From: Stenomitos frigidus ULC18
GTDB lineage: Bacteria > Cyanobacteriota > Cyanobacteriia > Leptolyngbyales > Leptolyngbyaceae
Reading direction: 5' to 3'
DNA length: 64,000 bases
NCBI RefSeq assembly: GCF_003003795.1
Contig: NZ_PVWK01000124.1
Location: 1-64,000, forward strand
The notes under the pieces were generated by a model. That model was not told the origin of the DNA. It saw only the letters and a list, made by a program, of their open reading frames with translations, and ran no database searches. This document shows positions 43,012 through 52,200 of this stretch, piece after piece (position 1 is the stretch's first letter; every line of letters begins with the position of its first letter). Made by a program: the position numbers and the translations under genes.

Positions 43012-44196
43012 ATGGATGATAGCCAGAAAAAGTGTTTTGTAATTATGCCTTACGGCATCAAAAAAGATCAAAGCACTGGGAAGGACGTCGATTTTGAGAT
43101 TGTTTATGAATCCATCATTAAGCAAGCTGTCGAAGATATGGGGATTGCTATCTATCGATCAGACAAAATCAAAGAAGGTGGAGTGATCGTAGAAGACATG
43201 TTCCATCATATTCTTTATGATGATGTCGCGGTCGTGGATATCACCACATCGAATGCAAATGTTTTTTACGAACTCGGTGTTCGCCATGCTCTCAGAGCTT
43301 CAGTGACTATTATCATACGACAAAAAAGCTCTCTTCCTATCCCTTATAATATCCAGTCTCTTAAGGTTTTTGAGTATGATTTAGAGAATCGCGAGACATC
43401 AAGAAAAACGCTTTCAGAATTCATCCTCAACGGCTTGAAAAATCAAAATCAGAAACCAGATAGCCTTGTACAGAAACATATTGGAAAATATTTCAAAGTT
43501 CAGATGCTTGGAGCTGAAAACGAGCCACTGCCTCATAAAGTTCACGATTTTGAACTTAAAGATGTACCAGGTAAACATGTCGGGATTATCACAGGTGATC
43601 TTCAAAAAGTCGTAGAAGTTGACATCTGGGTTAATTCGGAAAATACAAACATGCAAATGGCTCGATACTACGATCGCAACATTTCTGGTGTGATCCGCTA
43701 TCTTGGGGCAGAAAAAAGTTCCTCTACTAAGCGAGTAAAGCGAGATACGATTGCCGACGAACTATTGGAAAATATGGATGGTGAGACTTATGTTGATGGA
43801 GGAACAATTATTTCAACAAGTTCTGGTCAATTAGAAAAGTCGCATAACGTCAAAAAAGTTTTTCACGCTGCTTCAGTTAACGGGCAAATAGGGAAAGGGT
43901 ATATACCCATTCAAGAGGTAAATGCATGTGTCACTAATGCGCTTAGAAAAGTAGACGATGATTTTGGCGATGAAGGCTACAAGTCAATTTTGTTCCCAAT
44001 CATGGGTGCAGGTGCAGGTGGTGCTGATCTTAGAGCAAGTGCGAAGCAGCTAATTGATGCAGCAATCTCTTATCTAGAAATCTTTACGAGAAGTACCATC
44101 AAATATGTTTACTTTTTAGCTTGGAGTGAACGTGAACGAGCTGCGTGCGAAGAGATTCTTGCTTCGAACAGCAGACTCAAACGACTTACTAAATGA
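43012..44196 (+). CDS. TIR/deoxyribosyltransferase-like domain fused to a Macro domain
   Basis: The N-terminus (1-150) is a Rossmann-like domain starting KKCFVIMPYG, with VVDITTSNANVFYELGVRHALR, where D76 and E87 are the likely active-site residues of the TIR / nucleoside deoxyribosyltransferase fold. The C-terminal part (about 195-380) is a Macro domain: DIWVNSENTNMQMA, then the inserted NISGVIRYLGAE region and LFPIMGAGAGGADLRA (GAGAGG at 332-337). Macro domains bind ADP-ribose or related ligands; the N-terminal fold acts on NAD or nucleosides in many defence proteins. The fusion with the upstream NUDIX suggests an NAD-derived signal. This is an inference. Confidence 0.7.
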   Translation: MDDSQKKCFVIMPYGIKKDQSTGKDVDFEIVYESIIKQAVEDMGIAIYRSDKIKEGGVIVEDMFHHILYDDVAVVDITTSNANVFYELGVRHALRASVTIIIRQKSSLPIPYNIQSLKVFEYDLENRETSRKTLSEFILNGLKNQNQKPDSLVQKHIGKYFKVQMLGAENEPLPHKVHDFELKDVPGKHVGIITGDLQKVVEVDIWVNSENTNMQMARYYDRNISGVIRYLGAEKSSSTKRVKRDTIADELLENMDGETYVDGGTIISTSSGQLEKSHNVKKVFHAASVNGQIGKGYIPIQEVNACVTNALRKVDDDFGDEGYKSILFPIMGAGAGGADLRASAKQLIDAAISYLEIFTRSTIKYVYFLAWSERERAACEEILASNSRLKRLTK

Positions 44197-44521
44197 GCAT
44201 GAGGGAATTCTGCATTACTAACCATTGCATTATATGCAAGTAAAGTTGTCTTCATCTTCAGTAAGTACAGGCATTCACTAACAAATGAGAAAAGCCCATG
44301 ATTTCATCATTTTAGGCTTTTACTACATGTAAATCCTAACTTGTTATGAAGTCTTTGCACCTCAATCACTGATTAGTGAGTTAGGAAGTCTTGCAATGTG
44401 AAAACTAGAATTTTCAATCTTTTTTCTCCTTGCCATTTCGTGCTTATCGGATTCTGCGTGGCACCATGCCTCCCAGAGTGTGTCGTGTAGCTGAAGTTTA
44501 CTCACTGCTTTCTAAGTGGGA
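44197..44521. other. Intergenic region downstream of the Macro gene, 325 bp
   Basis: Holds the terminator at 44290-44324. The remainder, an AT-rich stretch ending in a pyrimidine-rich tract (TTTTTTCTCC, about 44420), has no gene. The convergent NAD(P)HX repair gene ends at 44522. Confidence 0.5.
44290..44324 (+). terminator. Terminator of the NUDIX/Macro operon
   Basis: AAAAGCC (44290-44296) pairs with GGCTTTT (44315-44321), with a small inner GAT/ATC pairing, ending in TTTT. It lies about 95 bp beyond the stop. Confidence 0.65.
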
Positions 44522-46090
44522 CTATATTTCCCTAATCAGCGCTGGAAGTAAGTATTGCGATAGCGTAAAGGCATCAACACCTAAAAGTGTGCGTTCCTGC
44601 ATCGCTAAAATGCCTGCTTGGGCATGCCACCAAGCACCCGCCAAGACACTATCAAGAATAGAATGTGATGGAGAAGGAGCTGCGATCGTCTGTGCCAGTA
44701 GTCCACCTAGCAGCCCAGTCAGCACATCGCCACTACCCCCGCGAGCCAGTGCAGCCGTACTTTGAGGATTAATCCAGACGGTGCCTTCAGGGTCAGCGAT
44801 CGCAACTCGTGCCCCCTTCAGCAGCACAACAGCACCCGATGCCGCCGCCGCCGCTTGAGCAGCCATAATCCGGCAGGGCATTGGATCGGCAAGATCCGGG
44901 AAAAGTCGCTTAAATTCACCCAAATGTGGCGTGATGACCGTTGGTGCTTGCCGTGTTTGGAGTGTTGGAATGGTGCCCTGTTGGGCGAGAAAATTTAAAC
45001 CATCAGCATCCAGGACAAGCGCCTGCTTTTGGCTCAAGACCTGCTGTATAACAGCGTGAGCATCCATCGTTAAGCCAGGACCACAGGCGATCGCGTGATA
45101 CACACTGAGATCAAGTCCATCTGGCAATTGAGCGATCGCGCCCGTTTCTGATTCGTCACAGCCCCACACCAGCGCTTCGGGTAACTGTGCTGTTAACGTT
45201 GCTTTCAACGCCTTTGGAGCCGCGATCGAGAGCATACCAACACCACTGGCGCGGGCACCAAGGGCTGTCAGCAACGCACCACCGGCGTACCGGCGAGAAC
45301 CACAGATCAAGAGGACGTGTCCCATTTTGTATTTGTGTGTGGCGGCAGGACGCGCTAAGGGCAAATGAGCGATCGCCTGCTCTGGTGTAATGCGTCGTAC
45401 CGATGGTGGCTTGCCCAACACAGCCCACACATCCGTCAGAGGTACACCGAAATCAATCAATTCAATGCTGCCTGCATAGTCAAGCGCCTGGTCTTGCAGC
45501 AAACCTTGCTTCCATAAGCCGAGACATAGAGTGTGGGTTGCGCAGACGGCCGTTCCCAGTGCTGCACCTGTATCGGTGTGTAAGCCTGATGGAAGATCAA
45601 TACTGACGACTGGTTGAGACCATTGGTTGATTTGGTTAACCACCGTTTCAATGTCGCCACTTAGCGATCGCTGTAGCCCAAACCCAAACAACCCATCGAT
45701 CAACACATCACAGTCCTTTAACGCGTCTACCTGTTCCACGAAGGGAATGCCGAGACTTTGACAGTAGCGATACTGCTGCGCTGTTAAATCTTTGAGATTT
45801 GAAAAAGGGCAATACAGTGAAACAGTGTAGCCGTCGAGGTGCAATTCACGGGCGACAACCAGTGCGTCACCCCCGTTGTGCCCAGGTCCGACTAAGACAC
45901 CTAGATGCTGGTGCCGATCAGCATAGAGCGCTTTAACTCGACGAGCAATGAGTCCTGCAGCCTTTTCCATTAAGGCTTCCACCGGCAGACCCGCAGCAAA
46001 AATACGCTCTTCAATCTGCCTCATCTGAGCGGCAGTGACCACAATTTGCTGAAGCGACTGGATTCTCGTCAGCACTGTTGAAGCTGTCAT
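44522..46090 (-). CDS. nnr: Bifunctional NAD(P)H-hydrate repair enzyme (epimerase/dehydratase)
   Basis: The N-terminal YjeF_N epimerase domain (QMRQIEERIFAAG, VGPGHNGGDALVVARE, LIDGLFGFGLQR) and the C-terminal ribokinase-like dehydratase domain (CGSRRYAGGALLTALGARAS, LVLDADGLNFLA, ITPHLGEFKRLFPD, GGSGDVLTGLLGGLL) are both complete. Together they repair damaged (hydrated) NADH and NADPH. The frame is open to 46252, but the first 54 residues are not family-like, and MTASTVLTRIQSLQQIV at 46090 is the likely start. It lies beside the putative NAD-related module, which is probably a coincidence since this is a housekeeping gene. Confidence 0.93.
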   Translation of the reverse strand: MTASTVLTRIQSLQQIVVTAAQMRQIEERIFAAGLPVEALMEKAAGLIARRVKALYADRHQHLGVLVGPGHNGGDALVVARELHLDGYTVSLYCPFSNLKDLTAQQYRYCQSLGIPFVEQVDALKDCDVLIDGLFGFGLQRSLSGDIETVVNQINQWSQPVVSIDLPSGLHTDTGAALGTAVCATHTLCLGLWKQGLLQDQALDYAGSIELIDFGVPLTDVWAVLGKPPSVRRITPEQAIAHLPLARPAATHKYKMGHVLLICGSRRYAGGALLTALGARASGVGMLSIAAPKALKATLTAQLPEALVWGCDESETGAIAQLPDGLDLSVYHAIACGPGLTMDAHAVIQQVLSQKQALVLDADGLNFLAQQGTIPTLQTRQAPTVITPHLGEFKRLFPDLADPMPCRIMAAQAAAAASGAVVLLKGARVAIADPEGTVWINPQSTAALARGGSGDVLTGLLGGLLAQTIAAPSPSHSILDSVLAGAWWHAQAGILAMQERTLLGVDAFTLSQYLLPALIREI

Positions 46091-46155
46091 CCTCGAAGGG
46101 TGCAACACTGTAAGTGGTGCATCGTGTGCAGTGAACCAAGACTGTACAACATCCC

Positions 46156-46181
46156 CCTCGGTCAAAAACAACTGACCGAGG
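46156..46181. repeat. Inverted repeat CCTCGGTCA upstream of nnr
   Basis: CCTCGGTCA (46156-46164) pairs with TGACCGAGG (46173-46181), a 9-bp stem with an 8-nt loop. It lies about 66 bp upstream of the nnr start, in its leader. It has no T-run, so a regulatory hairpin is possible but unproven. Confidence 0.5.
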
Positions 46182-46375
46182 AGAGAGATGGCCGCAGTCA
46201 ACGCCATTAAGTTGATTGACCACAGGCGATGCAGAACGACCTTGGCACCCACTCGTAGTCGATAGCGATCGCCGTATCACTCAATAAGTGGACGTCATGA
46301 AACTGAAGATGCTTGATGCTGAATGCTGATGGCTGACAGCTTTGAGAGCTGATCAGTTGCATGAGGCGCTTCTAC

Positions 46376-47053
46376 TTAGCGGTTGTAGTAAACTCGTGCA
46401 TCGAGACCACCACCATTAAGGAACTGACTAATCTTCTTAGCGTCGCTATGCTGTGCGAAAGGGCCAATTTCCAGGTGTGGTCCTAGCGGTGCGCCTTTCT
46501 CTTGAATGGCTTCCTGGCGGATACCCATGCGAATCGCTCGATCAGCCAGACTGGCAAGCTCATCTCGACCGCCTGGAATGACAACGACATAGCGGCTTGT
46601 TGTTGCTACGTTTGGTGAGAGCACATTGCTTGCTGCATTGATGGTCCCCAGCTCAGCCATAATGCCTTGCGAGTTTAGCGCCGCAATTTGCCGCCGAGCA
46701 CTTGCCTCGTTGTCAAAGGTTCCAGCTTGAATGACTGTCTGCCCCTGATACTGCTGTACAACTGCATTCGGCTCAATCGATCGCACTTGCTGCAATAAAT
46801 AGGGACTGTCTCCATTCACATAGACAACATACTGAGCGGCTACACCTTGGCGATTGATCGGTGCTACAAAGACAGTTTCGCCACCCGGTAACGGGGTCGA
46901 GTTGCTAGAGTACCCATTCGTCAGACCCGGCACTGAAACGGTCGGTGGTGGTGGCAATGGCACAATCTGCTGCGCTTGGCTCGGGGACAGTCCCATAAAG
47001 GAGACGATCGCGCAACCACCCAGCGCCCAACAGCCTACAAGCAGCGATCTCAT
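46376..47053 (-). CDS. SPOR-like exported protein
   Basis: The N-terminus (MRSLLVGCWALGGCAIVSFMGLSPSQAQQ) is a signal peptide with AQA-like cleavage. The rest has repeats resembling SPOR: YLLQQVRSIEPNAVVQQYQG, VIQAGTFDNEASARRQIAAL and LEIGPFAQHSDAKKISQFLN. SPOR domains bind peptidoglycan stripped of stem peptides at the septum. The frame is open to 47302, but a terminator sits within that extension (47219-47246), so the true start lies downstream; I use the ATG at 47053, with 47191 as the alternative. Nearby genes do not add to the role. Confidence 0.75.
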   Translation of the reverse strand: MRSLLVGCWALGGCAIVSFMGLSPSQAQQIVPLPPPPTVSVPGLTNGYSSNSTPLPGGETVFVAPINRQGVAAQYVVYVNGDSPYLLQQVRSIEPNAVVQQYQGQTVIQAGTFDNEASARRQIAALNSQGIMAELGTINAASNVLSPNVATTSRYVVVIPGGRDELASLADRAIRMGIRQEAIQEKGAPLGPHLEIGPFAQHSDAKKISQFLNGGGLDARVYYNR

Positions 47054-47389
47054 AGGCAGACATTGGCCTGAATGGATGTCGAACGATCGTAGACAGGCGC
47101 TATCAGAAGCCTGTCCAGAAAGGTTTGTGCCTCTATACAGTGCACCAGTTGCCATCGTGCATCCCTCACAGCATGGTTTGATGTCAGCCATGTTATACGC
47201 AGAATGACTGAATGGCACAAAAAACGGTACAGATGACCTGTACCGTCGTTTGGTAACGAGAACTCCACTGAGAGTTTTAAGGCTAAGACTAGGCTCAATC
47301 AAGCCGTCCTCGACTTTTTAGCAACTGACCGAGTTGAGGCTTTAAGTCCAACCGTTGATGCTAGTAAGAACCAGCATTCTCGGGCAGAT
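47054..47389. other. Intergenic region upstream of the SPOR-like gene, 336 bp
   Basis: Downstream of the DUF4278 gene (ends 47390). Contains the minus-strand terminator at 47219-47246; the promoter of the SPOR-like gene must lie between it and the start codon. Confidence 0.5.
47219..47246 (-). terminator. Rho-independent terminator of the DUF4278 gene
   Basis: ACGGTACAG and CTGTACCGT form a perfect 9-bp stem with a 5-nt loop. On the minus strand it is followed by TTTTTT. It lies about 145 bp past the stop of the DUF4278 gene and inside the extended open frame of the next gene. Confidence 0.85.
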
Positions 47390-47818
47390 CTACACAATTT
47401 GCTGTAGTTCCTGCTCAAGCAAATCGATCAGGTTTTGGTCGCCTCTATCGCGTGCCACTTGAAGGCGACGCTGCAGGTTGTTGTAAAGATTGCTGCGATG
47501 AACAGTTGCGAACTCTGCTTTGCCAGACGCTTTCTTGCTAAAGCGAGCTGTGTTTGATAAGACGCTGGATGTGGCTTGCACAGCTGCAACGGGCTTTGTC
47601 CAACCGTTTAAGGAGTAGGCAGTACCACGGTACACTAACTGTGCAGGTGGCTGTGACACTGGCAGGCTCGGCTCTGCATTAGGGTCGACGGCGTAAACGG
47701 AACCACGGTAGCGTAGGTTAAAGGTGGGTCGGAGAGCGCGAAAAACATTTGACTCACGGGCGGCTTTAGTGCCACCGGGAGTATACTCGTAATGAGCGCC
47801 ACGGTAAGTAAGTTGCAT
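47390..47818 (-). CDS. DUF4278 domain protein (142 aa)
   Basis: DUF4278 proteins carry short repeats of the type LxYRGxxY, here three: MQLTYRGAHYEY, NLRYRGSVYAVD and QLVYRGTAYSLN. The C-terminal half is helical and ends LQVARDRGDQNLIDLLEQEL. The family is abundant in cyanobacteria, soluble, with no known function. AGAGG precedes the start codon. A terminator follows, so it is monocistronic. Confidence 0.85.
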   Translation of the reverse strand: MQLTYRGAHYEYTPGGTKAARESNVFRALRPTFNLRYRGSVYAVDPNAEPSLPVSQPPAQLVYRGTAYSLNGWTKPVAAVQATSSVLSNTARFSKKASGKAEFATVHRSNLYNNLQRRLQVARDRGDQNLIDLLEQELQQIV

Positions 47819-48079
47819 GGTCTTCGCCTCTTGGTTAAATGCGTTGTTATTGTGGTTTGAGGCGCGTTCCTTCGGGACTTCTCCCTACTTCCGTCCGCCG
47901 AATCCAATTTTCGGCTAGATGAACGATTGATTTATATCTGTATTATAAGCTACAGAAATAGGCAATTATGGGGGCTTTAGTGAAACTTTATACTCCATGT
48001 CTGAGATCTCTGTCTTTGGGATGACTCTAGGTGCAGTTGGGCGATCGCTGACTCTCACTCGTCAAGAACCATTAGCTAA

Positions 48080-49054
48080 CTACGCTGGTAGCAGCCCTTT
48101 TGCGGTCAGCCAGTCGCTGTTAAAGAGTTTGGACTGGTAGCGGCTACCACCATCGCATAGAACGGTGACGATCGTGTGTCCGGGTCCTATTCGCTTTGCC
48201 AGGGCGATCGCGGCTCCAACGTTAATGCCGACTGAGCCACCCATGAACAGCCCGTCTTTTTCCAGAAGTTGATAGACCATCCGCACCGCTTCGGTGTCAT
48301 CAATTTGAATCGCATCATCGGCGGGTGCTCCTTGCATATTGGCCGTCACACGGCTGTTGCCAATGCCTTCGGTAATGGAACTTCCCTCAGCTTTCGGTTC
48401 ACCCGTTTTGACGTAGCTATAAAGTCCGCTACCCATTGGGTCAGCGAGGACGCATTGAATCTCAGCCTTCTTTTCTTTTAAAAATAGGGCCACTCCGGCG
48501 TAGGTGCCACCCGTACCCGTTGCAGCGACCCAGGCATCGACGTTGCCATCGGTCTGCGTCCAAATCTCAGGTCCCGTTGTTTCATAATGGGCCTGGCGAT
48601 TTGCCAAGTTGTCGAACTGGTTTGCCCAAATCGCGTTTTCCATTTCTGAGGCGATTCTGCCGGAAAGCTTGACGTAATTATTGGGATCTTTGTAAGGCAC
48701 AGCAGGAACGGTACGCACTTCGGCTCCCAACGTCCGCAAGAGATCAATTTTTTCCTGCGACTGCGTTTCGGGAATGACAATCAGGCATTTATAGCCTTTG
48801 GCGTTGCAGATGTGCGTCAGCCCGATACCTGTGTTACCAGCAGTGCCTTCTACAACGGTGCCTCCAGGCTTGAGCAGACCTTTTGCTTCGGCATCTTGAA
48901 TAATGTAGAGTGCAGCCCGATCTTTGACCGAGCCACCAGGATTCAAAAATTCTGCTTTGCCCAGAATTTCGCAGCCTGTTTCGTCGCTGAAGCTGTTCAG
49001 CCGAATTAAAGGGGTGTTGCCGATCGCGCCGATGAAGCCACTCTTGATATCCAT
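48080..49054 (-). CDS. cysK: Cysteine synthase (O-acetylserine sulfhydrylase), CysK-type
   Basis: This PLP enzyme (324 aa) has the Lys loop NPGGSVKDRAALY with K44, VVEGTAGNTGIGLTHICNAKG (PLP phosphate loop), VAATGTGGTYAGVALFLKEK and the closing GGSRYQSKLFN. It makes cysteine from O-acetylserine and sulfide in the cytosol. The EGTAGNTGIG variant differs from the EPTSGNTGIG of the classical CysK and marks a second cyanobacterial type. The gene is isolated between two unrelated ones. Confidence 0.9.
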   Translation of the reverse strand: MDIKSGFIGAIGNTPLIRLNSFSDETGCEILGKAEFLNPGGSVKDRAALYIIQDAEAKGLLKPGGTVVEGTAGNTGIGLTHICNAKGYKCLIVIPETQSQEKIDLLRTLGAEVRTVPAVPYKDPNNYVKLSGRIASEMENAIWANQFDNLANRQAHYETTGPEIWTQTDGNVDAWVAATGTGGTYAGVALFLKEKKAEIQCVLADPMGSGLYSYVKTGEPKAEGSSITEGIGNSRVTANMQGAPADDAIQIDDTEAVRMVYQLLEKDGLFMGGSVGINVGAAIALAKRIGPGHTIVTVLCDGGSRYQSKLFNSDWLTAKGLLPA

Positions 49055-49194
49055 GCTAAAAACTACCTGGTGATTCTCTATTCCCTATAAAGATTCTGGC
49101 GTATGGCGGCTAAATTGGTGCTCTCTTTTTAGCAGCAGACGGCATTTGGTTCGATCTATACGTTCATCTCATTGCCAGCCAGATTGCAGTTGTC

Positions 49195-49229
49195 AAAAAA
49201 AAGGATGCGGTGTCGATCGCACAGCATCC
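49195..49229 (-). terminator. Rho-independent terminator of the giant repeat-protein gene
   Basis: On the minus strand GGATGCTGTG pairs with CACCGCATCC over about 10 bp with one mismatch and a 7-nt loop, followed by eight T residues. It lies 29 bp beyond the stop at 49258. Confidence 0.9.
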
Positions 49230-49257
49230 GTTGAGTGGTAAGCGCAGTCAGTTTAGT

Positions 49258-52200
49258 TTACGAGTAGCTGAAGTTGATGTAGAAGAATGCATTGGAGAGC
49301 GTGCCTCCGACGCCACCATCCGATACCGTGAACTGGAAGGTCTCGCCGCTGCCGTTACCGAGGTAGTCGAAGCTGACGTTGCCTGAATCGATGTCGGCCT
49401 GGGTAAAGGATTGACCTGCGCTGATCTGCCTGCCATTCAGCCGCAGCGCACCAACCGTTGGGTTTGGCACCGACGTAAGAGTGTAAGTCAATTGAGCGGT
49501 TGTGTTATCCACATCGGTCACCTGAAGCAAGTCGCTGCCGATGACGGTCAACGAAGGTGTATTACCAGCCAGGAGCAAGCCAGTATTGCTGGCCAGGACA
49601 GGTGCATCGTTGACAGGATTGATGTTGATGTTGAAGACGCGACTACTGATGGTCGTTGTGCCATCCGACACCTGGAAGACAAAGACATCGTTGCCGCTGG
49701 GCTCACTACCATTGTGCACATAGGTCAGCCCGCCCTGATCGATTTGCTGTTGCGTGACGATCGCGTTTGCAGCCAGAGCCACACCGTTCAGGAACAATGT
49801 CCCGTAGATTGGCACTGTTGGCAGCGTGTACCTCAACTCTGACGTTAAGTTATCGGCATCAGAGGTCTTCAGCAGCGTGTTCGTGATGTTCAGCGTTGCG
49901 CCTTCGTTCACGGTGGCAGGCCCCGAAGCGACGATCGTGGGCGCGTCGTTGACGTTGGCGATGCCGATATTGAATGTCTTGCTGCCTGTGGTTCCCCCTG
50001 CGCCATCGTTCACTGTAAAGATGAAGCTGTCGCTGGTGGTTTCGCTACCGTTGTGACGATAAGAGATTCGGTTGCTGTTGATGTCGTCTTGGGTAAAGGT
50101 CTGGCTGAGGCTCAGGGCAGCGCCATTCAACCGCAGGTTGCCGTTGTTAGGAGCACTGCTCAAGGTGTATTTCAACTGCACCGTCGTATTGTCGGCATCA
50201 CTGACACTCAGCAACGTATTGGAAATTGTACTGGTTGCCCCTTCGCTTAAGTTCAATTTCGCATTGTTGACGATCGCGGGTGCATCATTCACCGGGTTAA
50301 TCACGATGTTGAAGGTGGCGTTGCCGCTACCAGGAATAGTGATGCTACCGGGCGTGTTGTCGAACACCTTAAAGGTAAAGCTATCGCTCGTCGTCTCGCT
50401 GCCATTCTGGAGATAAGAGAGGTAGCCGCTGTTGACATCGGCCTGAGTGAATGTGCCGCCAGCCGCCAGGGTTGCAGTCGTGCCACCACCATTTGAAAGC
50501 CGCAGGCTGCCACTAGTAAGCGGATTTGGCGCACTGAACAGCGTATAGACAAGTAGATCAGGCGTATTGTCTACATCCGTGGTGCGGAGTTGCGAGTTGG
50601 TAATAACGCTAGAAGTGCCTTCGCTTAAGGTCAGTGTACGGTTCGTCACTAAGACTGGGGAGTCGTTTACAGCGCTAACGGTAAGCGCAACAGAGCCAGT
50701 GACGATGCCAGGAGAGCCGGAACCGGTATTGCCCTGGTCGTTAACGGTGATATTCAGCGTGTCGGCACCGGAGTAGTCTTGCTTGCCGCGATAGGTCAGG
50801 GTATTGAGCACAGGTGTCAGGGCTGCCAGTGTGCCGATGTAGTTGACAGTACCCGTGCCGTTACCCGTTAGTGCGCCGCCACTGCCAACCGCACCGAGCG
50901 TCAGAGTGCCATTGCTAACGGCAAAGTTCACCTGAATGGGATTTGGCCCCGAGTCGACATCGTTCAGGATGATGGCTTTACCAGCGTTGAACACCAGATT
51001 GGTGTCTTCACTAACGGTTTGAGCGCCAGGTACGGTCAGGGTTGGCGCATCGTTGACCGCGTTGACGTTGACACTAATCGTCTTGATGTCAAAGAGAGAA
51101 CCACCAAAGCCTGTATTGCCTTGATCGTTCGCCTGAATCGTGATGGTATCGGCTCCGTTGTAATTGAGGTTCCCTTTATAGGTCAGGTTAGCGATCGCCG
51201 TATTAATGTTATTCAGCGTGTCGGTAATGGTCAGCGTTGCACTGCCCGCTACGAGTGGATCAAGCGTCAGTGTTCCGTTGGTTGCCGATAGCGTGACGGT
51301 GATTGGGTTTGGATTAGAGTCAGCATCGGTGACATTGATACCGGAGAGCAGCAAGTTGGTGTCTTCGTCTACTGTTTGACTACCTGGTACGGTGATCACT
51401 GGTGCATCATTCACAGCCGTCACTGTGATTGCCAGTGCTTTGCTGTCGAGGCCGATCGCGCCGGAGCCTGTTGCACCCTGATCATTCGCAGTGAGCGTGA
51501 GGGTATCAGCCCCATTGAAATTCGGGTTGCCACGGTAGCTGAGCCCAGACAGTGCTGCATTGATGTCGCTGAGATTGCCTCTGAAGGCAACGCTGCTGGT
51601 GTTGTCAGCACCAGCCGTGATGGTCAGTCCAGCGGTGTTACCCAGCTTAAGCGTTCCGTTACTCACAGCCAGAGTGACAACTAGCGAACTGCTGCCTGCA
51701 TCAATGTCGGCAAGGCTAAGGCCGGTGATTGGCAACGTGGTATCTTCACTCACTGTTGGCGGGCTTGGGAGTGTGAAGACGGGCGCATCGTTGACCGCAG
51801 TGACGTTAATGGTGAAGGTCTGGAGTGCAGAACTATCAACCCCACCGAGAGCGGTGCCACCATTATCTTTAAGCTGTACGGTCACGATCGCGGTGCCGTT
51901 GACATTGGGAGCCGCTGTGTAGGTGAGCGTGCCTGTCGTTGGGTCGATCGTTGGAGCAACTGAGAACAGAGACGGATTATCGGTATTGACCAGCACACTG
52001 AGTGTTTGAGCCGCTTCATCCGCCGGTCCTGCTGTAATTGCGGTTGCCCAACCTGCGACCGTTTGCGCACCTGCATCTTCGGTGATGGTTTGGTTCGCAC
52101 CCTTTGTAAAGGATGGCGTATCGTTCACCGGATTAGCGGTGATGGTAAAGGTGCTGGCGGGTGACGTATCGTTCCCACTGTTCGCTGTCCCACCGTTGTC

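Noticed and set aside
44522..46090. Treating the NAD(P)HX repair gene as part of the NUDIX/Macro module
   Set aside because: It is a housekeeping gene found almost everywhere, convergent with the module, and separated by a terminator.
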